Source: an uncultured Eubacteriales bacterium | GTDB taxonomy: Bacteria; Bacillota; Clostridia; Oscillospirales; Feifaniaceae | DNA: 11,643 bases | NCBI GenBank assembly: GCA_902474785.1 | Contig: CABRXB010000011.1 | Location: 1-11,643, forward strand | Direction: 5' to 3' | In this document: positions 7,433 through 11,643 of the stretch, one piece after another | Layout: the number at the start of each line of letters is the position of its first letter | How positions within the stretch are numbered: position 1 is the first letter of the stretch | Notes under the pieces: generated by a model | What the model saw: the letters and a program-made list of their open reading frames with translations, nothing else | Databases searched by the model: none | What the model was told of the DNA's origin: nothing | Program-made: the position numbers and the translations under genes

Positions 7433-7491
7433 TTTCATGCGGTGCAGGCAAAAGAGCCGTCCCAGGCTGCGGGCGCCTCTTTTGCATGAAA
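7433..7491. repeat. 59-bp imperfect inverted repeat in a gene-free stretch
   Basis: Outer arms TTTCATGC (7433-7440) and GCATGAAA (7484-7491) pair perfectly. Inner arms AAAAGAG (7450-7456) and CTCTTTT (7477-7483) also pair perfectly, with a 9-base one-sided bulge between. Inside, CGTCC (7458-7462) pairs with GGGCG (7471-7475) using one G-U pair. No T tract follows on either strand, so it is not a standard terminator. It could be part of an untranslated RNA, a protein-binding site or a relic of a small mobile repeat. The stretch 7430-7860 otherwise has no open frame that looks like a gene; a perfect 7-bp hairpin at 7518-7537 and a 5-bp one near 7757-7769 are also present. Confidence 0.6.
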
Positions 7492-7644
7492 GCGCATGTG
7501 CAGCCGCTTTTTCCTTAGCCAAAGCACAGCCTTTGGCCAACTCCCCTCAAGATCCGCAAGATGCGAAAGACGTTTTTCCCCGGGCATCACATGCGACACT
7601 CTTGCCGCCGACTTTAGGGCCATTTTACCAAATCCGACCGCAGC

Positions 7645-7684
7645 AAGGGCCCAGCGCCCGCATGCTGCGCCCTTCTCCATTTTT
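7645..7684 (+). terminator. Candidate terminator-like hairpin, parent transcript unknown
   Basis: AAGGGC-C-CAGC (7645-7655) pairs with GCTG-C-GCCCTT (7664-7674), a stem with one C-C mismatch and an 8-base loop. It is followed by CTCCA and then five T (7680-7684). No + strand gene or clear promoter lies upstream, so it may end an unannotated RNA or be a chance structure. Confidence 0.35.
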
Positions 7685-7864
7685 CGCCGGAAAGCCCATG
7701 CGCAACCAATTCTTCACCTCAGAAGCGTCGTGTGCGCCGGCGTGACGGTCTGAAAAACGCTTTGAGCGTCAAATGAGAGACGGCCAAACGGATCGTTCCA
7801 GGAAAGAGGCCCTTTGCCTATGGTCGACTTGCCGCGGTGAAAATGCCCTCTTATTTTGCGCCTT

Positions 7865-7894
7865 TTGCGCCGGACTGCGAACCTGTGATATAAT
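7865..7894 (+). promoter_or_regulatory. Extended -10 promoter for the membrane protein-lipoprotein pair
   Basis: TATAAT at 7889-7894 preceded by TGA (7886-7888) gives an extended -10. TTGCGC (7865-7870) is a weak -35 at 18 bp. A tandem direct repeat of TTTTGCGCC (7854-7871) overlaps the -35 region. Start of transcription near 7901 leaves a leader of about 230 nt. Confidence 0.6.
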
Positions 7895-7943
7895 ATAAAA
7901 ATAGAGCTTGTCGACCGGCCTTTGGTTGTCGTTCCCTTTGCCC

Positions 7944-8050
7944 GAAAAAAGGTAACTTTTTTCCTGCCTGTTCGTCTAAACTCGAAAGAAATCCATTTTG
8001 CGGGAAAAAGTGGCGGTTTCCAGGGTTATCATGTCCCGGGAAAAGCCGCC
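7944..8050 (+). other. Structured 5' leader with alternative hairpins
   Basis: GAAAAAAG (7944-7951) and CTTTTTTC (7956-7963) form a perfect 8-bp stem closed by a GTAA loop of the stable GNRA type. Further on, GGCGG-TTTCC-A-GGG (8012-8024) pairs with CCC-G-GGAAA-A-GCCGCC (8035-8050) to form a strong hairpin. TTTCC (8017-8021) can instead pair with an upstream GGAAA (8003-8007). Only TCTTGCCGTTTGATTTT follows the large hairpin, a poor T tract. The arrangement hints at leader control, but I recognise no riboswitch class. Confidence 0.4.
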
Positions 8051-8134
8051 TCTTGCCGTTTGATTTTCTCAAAGTCGCATTTTGCTAATGCCTGGCATAC
8101 CAGTGACAGTATACACAAAAAGGAGTGATGCGTT

Positions 8135-8428
8135 ATCTTCCGACTGATTTTTAAGATTCTTCTCGCCCCCTTTGCCCTGGTGTTGGCTCTTGTCGTGGGC
8201 TTTCTCAAACTCATCGTGGGGCTTTCCGCCTTTGTTTTGAGCCTGCTGGCTGTGTTTTTATTTATCCTCGCCTTTCCCGTGCTCTTCACCGTCTCTGTTG
8301 CCGGCGGGATTTTCCTCATGCTTTTGGCCTTTTTGTTCAGTCCCTTTGGCATCGCCCTGATCATCGGCGGACTTCTGGTCTCCTTGCAGGGGCTCTACAG
8401 CGCCGTGCGCGGCTTTTTGTTCAGCTAA
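8135..8428 (+). CDS. CD1845-like small membrane protein, start codon abnormal (possible frameshift)
   Basis: A hydrophobic protein of about 97 residues. It resembles the CD1845 family of small Firmicutes membrane proteins, often carried on conjugative elements, through FKILLAPFALVLAL at the N-terminus, a GGI...AFLFSPFG segment and an amphipathic end (LQGLYSAVRGF). Function unknown. The family-like sequence begins directly after a strong ribosome binding site (AAAAAGGAG, 8117-8125), but this frame has no ATG, GTG or TTG there. It is open from 8129 as TGC GTT ATC TTC CGA. The first standard start, GTG at 8180, would remove the conserved N-terminus and has no ribosome binding site. ATG at 8128 is in the neighbouring frame; removing one T near 8133 would give MRIFRLIFKIL. 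Either a non-standard AUC/GUU start, a one-base frameshift or a sequence error is involved. The lipoprotein gene follows after 46 bp. Confidence 0.65.
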   Translation: MFRLIFKILLAPFALVLALVVGFLKLIVGLSAFVLSLLAVFLFILAFPVLFTVSVAGGIFLMLLAFLFSPFGIALIIGGLLVSLQGLYSAVRGFLFS

Positions 8429-8474
8429 AGTGGACGGATCGGCAACTTTCAGATCCATGAAAGGAGTGTTTCAA

Positions 8475-8963
8475 ATGACCTGGATGAAAAAATCACTTGC
8501 CGCCTGCCTGGTCTTGTGCCTGGGGCTTGCCCTTTGTGGCTGCGACAAATCGGAAAAGGATTCGGTCGATCCAAAACAGGATCAGGCGACCATCCTCTCC
8601 TGCATTGCCCTTTTGGGAGCAGCGGAAGAGGAGCTTGTCTCGCAGATGGGAGAAGGACAGCGCACGCTGCTGGACGGGACGCAGGAGACGCTGTTTCGCG
8701 AATATGCGCTCTCACTCTTTGGCCAGTCTATCCCCTTTATGGCCACAATTGATTTGGGGCATGTGCTCGATATCTCCGCCACGCTGGACGGCTCTTATGA
8801 CGACTGGGTCCAGACCATCAAAGCCTCTTTGGGGGAGCCCACTGTGTCGGACGACGAACAAACCGATATCAGAGAATCCCGTTGGGCGTTTGAGGGGGGC
8901 GGCCTTGCGCTGATTGTCGAACAGGAGACGTCAACGCTTTCATTTTATAAAGACGGCGCCTGA
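8475..8963 (+). CDS. Putative lipoprotein, function unknown
   Basis: A 162-residue secreted, membrane-anchored protein. It starts at ATG 8475, 8 bases after AAAGGAG; an in-frame ATG at 8430 lacks such a site. The N-terminus is a lipoprotein signal: MTWMKKS, a hydrophobic stretch, then the lipobox LCGC with C23 as the modified cysteine. The mature part is acidic, about 140 residues, with an opening ILSCIALLGAAEEELVSQMG and a mid region DLGHVLDISATLDGSYDDW. The pattern loosely recalls small extracytoplasmic domains of Firmicutes lipoproteins, but I cannot assign a family. It is co-oriented with and 46 bp after the CD1845-like gene, with no terminator between, so they are probably co-transcribed. 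Confidence 0.85.
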   Translation: MTWMKKSLAACLVLCLGLALCGCDKSEKDSVDPKQDQATILSCIALLGAAEEELVSQMGEGQRTLLDGTQETLFREYALSLFGQSIPFMATIDLGHVLDISATLDGSYDDWVQTIKASLGEPTVSDDEQTDIRESRWAFEGGGLALIVEQETSTLSFYKDGA

Positions 8964-9015
8964 CCCTCCCCTTTTCCGACTGGATTGGGCCTTGCATTTT
9001 TATGTCCCACATGTC

Positions 9016-9046
9016 AAGACGTCCGCGCGGCCCGCGGGCGTCTTTT
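9016..9046 (+). terminator. Intrinsic terminator after the lipoprotein gene
   Basis: AAGACGTCCGCG (9016-9027) pairs with CGCGGGCGTCTT (9033-9044), 12 pairs with one G-U, a 5-base loop, then TTTT ending at 9046 and a further T run at 9051. It sits about 50 nt after the stop at 8963. Confidence 0.9.
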
Positions 9047-9144
9047 CGCATTTTCCCACCCCTTCATCCCGTTTTCAAATCAAATTTTGCAAACTCTGCT
9101 CACAGGCAAAAAAGGGGGCGGCTCTATCATATGCACCATGCATG

Positions 9145-9153
9145 TGCTATAAT
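9145..9153 (+). promoter_or_regulatory. Extended -10 promoter of the glutamate synthase-like gene
   Basis: TGC directly before TATAAT (9148-9153) forms an extended -10. The -35 region (about 9123-9130) is poor, as is common with this type. Transcription near 9160 leaves a very short leader before AAGGGG and the ATG at 9185. Confidence 0.65.
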
Positions 9154-9184
9154 AAGCATATCTTTATCGAAAAGGGGTGTCAAC

Positions 9185-10699
9185 ATGTCTTATAGCCCTC
9201 TGCTCGGCTCCAGTTTCAATCGCACATCCATGCGCGACCCCGCGCATCCTTGCACCTTTTCGGGCATGTGCGCCATGTGCACGGCCGACTGCCTCGGCAC
9301 CTGTGAGATCGGCCTCTCCGCAGTGCGGGGCATGGAAATGGTCTACCCAAACACCACAGGAGACAATCAGATCGCCTCGGAAAAACGCTACCCGGTGGAT
9401 TACTCCCATTTCAACATCAACGGCCGCGTGTTTGGCGCGGTGGGCGCGCCGGAAAACGCCGACCTCGCCAGCATCTACCATGTGGGGCTTGGCGTCCAGA
9501 TTGGCCGCACAAACCCCGTCAGGCTGGCGCTTCCTCTCCTGTTGCCCGCCATCATCAAGCTCAACTGGCAAGACTATTTTGCAGGCGCCGCCATGGCCGG
9601 CGTCATCGCCGTCATCGGCGAGGGCGCCGTGAGCAAAGATCCCGCACTGACCTATGAAAACGGCAGAGTCGTCCACGCGCCAAAGCTGCGCGAGATGCTC
9701 GGCGCCTTTTCCCGCTATGACCGCGGCTACGGTCAAATCGTCTTGCAAACCAATTTTGACGACGACCTTCAGGGGGTGGCAGACTACGCCATTCAAGAGT
9801 GCGGCGCAAAGGCCATTGAATTCAAATTCGGCCAGTCGGCCAAGGGAACCCAGCCCGCCAATCGCATCGCCACTCTGGAGGAGGCCCTCCGTCAAAAAGA
9901 GCGCGGCTTTTTGGTGCTGCCCGACCCCACCGACCCCGCCGTGCAGGAGGCTTGGCGCAAAAAGGCATGTCCCGCTTTTCACACCTTTGGGCGTCTGCCC
10001 ATGTGGGAGGAGGGCTATCTCAAAACCCGCATCGACCATCTGCGGGAGCTCGGCATGCAAAATGTCTACTTCAAAATGGCGGGCTACGACCCGCAGGACA
10101 TCGAACGCCTGCTCCGGCTGGCCTGTCATTGCGGCGTGGATCTCGTGACCTTCGATGGCGCGGGCGGCGGCTCGGGCTACAGCCCCTGCAAAATGATGAA
10201 CGAGTGGGGCCTGCCCACCGTCGTCCTGGAAAGCGTCGTGGCGGGAATTTTGCGAAAGCTGGCGGACGAAGGTCTTGCGCTGCCCGCCGTCTCCATCGCC
10301 GGCGGCTTCACCATGGAAGACCAGGTCTACAAGGCCCTGGCCCTTGGCGCCCCTCACATTCGTCTTGTGGGCATGTGTCGCGCGCCCATGGCGGCAGCAA
10401 CCAGCGCCAAAAAGGTGGGGGAACTTGTCTTGGCCGGCAAAACGCCGCCCCACCTCGCCTCCATGGGCAGCACCATGGAAGAGCTTTTTCTGGATCTCCC
10501 CTGTCTGCGCGCCCTCTACGGCGGCGAGGCCGACACCTTTTCACCCGGCGCCATCGGCGTGTATTCCTACTTAAATCGTATCGGCTATGGCCTCCAGCAC
10601 TTTGCGGCCCTCAATCGAAAATTCGACCTCTCCTATGTCGATCAAAGCGACCTCATCCCCCTCACACACGACGCACGCAATCTTCTAAATGGCATTTGA
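9185..10699 (+). CDS. FMN-binding glutamate synthase-family protein (GltB central-domain-like)
   Basis: A 504-residue cytosolic protein. Its barrel matches the FMN/glutamate synthase domain: IEFKFGQSAKG (211-221) corresponds to the family's E-x-K-x-x-Q-G-A-K motif, FDGAGGGSGYSP (323-334) to the HDGGTGASP loop, and IAGGF (371-375) plus the following ALALGA to the flavin phosphate-binding region. The start at ATG 9185 follows AAGGGG by 7 bases; the frame is open further upstream but runs back through the preceding terminator. There is no glutaminase domain, no GXGXG domain, and the cysteine triad of the 3Fe-4S cluster in true glutamate synthase is absent; the corresponding region has a single C398. 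Instead an N-terminal cluster C23-x5-C29-x2-C32-x3-C36-x3-C40 could hold an iron-sulphur centre. It stands alone, with its own promoter and no GltD partner in view. True substrate unknown; glutamate formation should not be assumed. Confidence 0.88.
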   Translation: MSYSPLLGSSFNRTSMRDPAHPCTFSGMCAMCTADCLGTCEIGLSAVRGMEMVYPNTTGDNQIASEKRYPVDYSHFNINGRVFGAVGAPENADLASIYHVGLGVQIGRTNPVRLALPLLLPAIIKLNWQDYFAGAAMAGVIAVIGEGAVSKDPALTYENGRVVHAPKLREMLGAFSRYDRGYGQIVLQTNFDDDLQGVADYAIQECGAKAIEFKFGQSAKGTQPANRIATLEEALRQKERGFLVLPDPTDPAVQEAWRKKACPAFHTFGRLPMWEEGYLKTRIDHLRELGMQNVYFKMAGYDPQDIERLLRLACHCGVDLVTFDGAGGGSGYSPCKMMNEWGLPTVVLESVVAGILRKLADEGLALPAVSIAGGFTMEDQVYKALALGAPHIRLVGMCRAPMAAATSAKKVGELVLAGKTPPHLASMGSTMEELFLDLPCLRALYGGEADTFSPGAIGVYSYLNRIGYGLQHFAALNRKFDLSYVDQSDLIPLTHDARNLLNGI

Positions 10700-10774
10700 A
10701 GCCTTGCCTTCTCATGCAGCCTCAGGATATCTTGTGCAGCTTACAGACGCAACTTCTTCTGGGAGCCGCGCCAC

Positions 10775-10818
10775 AACGCAGCGCAAAACTAGCATGCTCC
10801 CTGTTTTGCTTTTGCGTT
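10775..10818 (+). terminator. Weak candidate terminator after the glutamate synthase-like gene
   Basis: AACGCA (10775-10780) pairs with TGCGTT (10813-10818) and CAAAAC (10784-10789) pairs with GTTTTG (10803-10808), separated by a small internal loop. Only one more T follows. The hairpin is real as sequence, but its role as terminator is uncertain. Confidence 0.35.
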
Positions 10819-10908
10819 TAACCGTCAAAGTGCCGCTTGCGTTCGCACCTGATAATCCGCTCCATGTTTCAAAGGCGCAAAAGCCCTGTCATCCATTTTA
10901 ATTTGCTG

Positions 10909-10951
10909 AAAAAGAACAAGGGAGAAGAGATGGGTGTCTCTTCTCCCTTGT
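10909..10951 (-). terminator. Intrinsic terminator of the collagen-like gene
   Basis: A perfect 15-bp inverted repeat: left arm 10916-10930 (ACAAGGGAGAAGAGA), right arm 10937-10951, 6-base loop. On the - strand it is followed by TC and five T (10913-10909). It lies 34 nt beyond the stop codon at 10985. It may also stop + strand transcripts of the preceding gene, though no T tract follows on that side. Confidence 0.92.
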
Positions 10952-10984
10952 CGTGCTTAATTTGTCAGACCCAAGGAATGCCCA

Positions 10985-11643
10985 TCAGGACGTCTCTCCC
11001 AGACGGGTTACGATGACCGTGGCATTTTCAAAAGAAAAACCGGCCGCATTGGTGCGGATCTGAAGCGTCGCAGGGGTGGCGGTTACGCTGATCGGCATCG
11101 AGAAGGCGACCGTTGCAATCTCACCCGTTGCATAGAAGGAGCGATAGGACACAGCGCCCTCTACTTCTACGTTATCCTGATAAAGGCGAACGTTGAAGGC
11201 CGCAGGGATCGACGTGCCTGTGTTCACCAGCACCGAGCTGTGGAACGTCACCTGATAGATCCCGTTGGCATTGATGACAATGTCGGCGCTGCCCCCAGTG
11301 TGCGTGATTGCAGCGCTTGTGGCAAGTGGCGTGTCGGCAAAAGTTACCGCGCTGCTTGCAGCCGTAGCCTGCGAGGTGATGTCGGTTGCAGCAAGCACAT
11401 CGGGCACGCCCAGCGTCCCCGTATCTCCTCTTGGAATGACAAAGTTGAACACGGCGTTCTCACCGTCGCCAGAATTTGTAATCTGTACATCGGTGCCGGG
11501 ATCTCCCGTTGTCACAGTGCCTACGGCAACAGTTGCCGCCGCCCCTGTTTGCCCAGTCGGGCCGGTGGGTCCCGTGGCACCCGTTGCGGCGGTCGGTCCC
11601 GTCGGGCCGGTGGGTCCTGTTGCGCCCGCTGCGCCTGCGTCTC
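10985..11643 (-). CDS. Collagen-like repeat protein with BclA-like C-terminal domain (5' end outside window)
   Basis: The C-terminal 218 residues of a surface or spore-coat protein that enters from the right edge. The first part is Gly-X-Y collagen-like sequence rich in threonine (GATGPTGPTGPT and related triplets), typical of bacterial triple-helix stalks. A short GDPGTDVQITNSGDGENAVF linker follows, with another G-D-T-G triplet. The last about 135 residues are a beta-rich globular domain (ADIVINANGIYQVTFHSSV and onward) resembling the trimer-forming C-terminal domain of BclA exosporium proteins. A GTG at 11515 is in frame but lies inside the repeat region and is not taken as the start. The upstream repeats, anchor and promoter are not visible. 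In this type of bacterium the protein is probably displayed on the spore or cell surface; location is inference. Confidence 0.88.
   Translation of the reverse strand, partial: DAGAAGATGPTGPTGPTAATGATGPTGPTGQTGAAATVAVGTVTTGDPGTDVQITNSGDGENAVFNFVIPRGDTGTLGVPDVLAATDITSQATAASSAVTFADTPLATSAAITHTGGSADIVINANGIYQVTFHSSVLVNTGTSIPAAFNVRLYQDNVEVEGAVSYRSFYATGEIATVAFSMPISVTATPATLQIRTNAAGFSFENATVIVTRLGETS
11556..11617. repeat. Direct repeat within the collagen-coding region
   Basis: The 17-base word GTCGGGCCGGTGGGTCC occurs at 11556-11572 and again at 11601-11617. The 45-bp period equals five Gly-X-Y triplets, so gain or loss of a unit keeps frame. It encodes the ...GPTGPT... segments on the - strand. Confidence 0.85.

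Noticed and set aside
7356-7745. 129-codon + strand open frame across the gene-free stretch.
   Set aside because: No ribosome binding site, an Arg/Pro/Ala-rich product with no recognisable pattern, and it runs through strong hairpins and the opposite-strand promoter.
9002-9184. Upstream extension of the glutamate synthase-like protein to ATG 9002.
   Set aside because: It would read through the terminator at 9016-9046 and the promoter at 9145-9153, while ATG 9185 has a well-placed ribosome binding site.
9164-10453. 429-codon open frame on the - strand, opposite the glutamate synthase-like gene.
   Set aside because: It is antisense to a clear FMN-barrel protein, has a low-complexity His/Gly/Ala-rich product, and lacks a convincing ribosome binding site and family pattern.
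1-11643. tRNA, rRNA genes, CRISPR arrays or complete insertion sequences.
   Set aside because: No cloverleaf or rRNA-like sequence, no regularly spaced repeats and no transposase other than the partial serine recombinase were seen on reading.

Overview
The window looks like chromosome of a fairly GC-rich Clostridia/Firmicutes bacterium, probably of the Oscillospirales or Christensenellales type. Supporting signs are strong AAGGAG-type ribosome binding sites, sigma-A promoters (several with extended -10 TGn), a yybP-ykoY riboswitch, a CD1845-like small membrane protein, a WG-repeat surface protein and a BclA-like collagen-repeat protein as seen in spore formers. This placement is inference from gene families and signals, not from a marker gene.

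Layout. (1) Bases 1-1031 are the right end of an integrated mobile element: the 3' part of a large serine recombinase, on the + strand. It runs into a VOC/glyoxalase gene (992-1372, -) whose last codons have been replaced by element DNA, so the attachment junction is visible near 1031-1042. (2) 1503-4476 (-) is a self-contained metal-transport unit: sigma-A promoter, yybP-ykoY manganese riboswitch, intrinsic terminator in the leader, a P2-type cation ATPase, and a final terminator. (3) 4547-7425 (-) is a membrane-anchored WG-repeat protein with a promoter about 230 nt upstream of its GTG start and a GC-rich leader. (4) About 7430-8127 holds no convincing gene but has several strong inverted repeats and a + strand promoter. 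(5) 8135-8963 (+) is a two-gene unit, a CD1845-like membrane protein with an abnormal start followed by a lipoprotein, closed by a clear terminator at 9016-9046. (6) 9145-10699 (+) is an extended -10 promoter and a stand-alone FMN-binding glutamate synthase-like protein with an N-terminal cysteine cluster. (7) 10909-11643 (-) is the C-terminal part of a collagen-like (Gly-X-Thr) protein with a BclA-like C-terminal domain, entering from the right edge, with a perfect 15-bp-stem terminator.

The best supported points are the riboswitch-terminator-ATPase unit, which suggests Mn2+ (or Ca2+/Mn2+) export switched on by its substrate, and the recombinase/VOC junction, which shows insertion into a metalloenzyme gene with loss of its last metal-ligand motif. 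I see no wholly new multi-gene system. The least explained parts are the structured non-coding stretch at 7160-8127 and the glutamate synthase-like protein.
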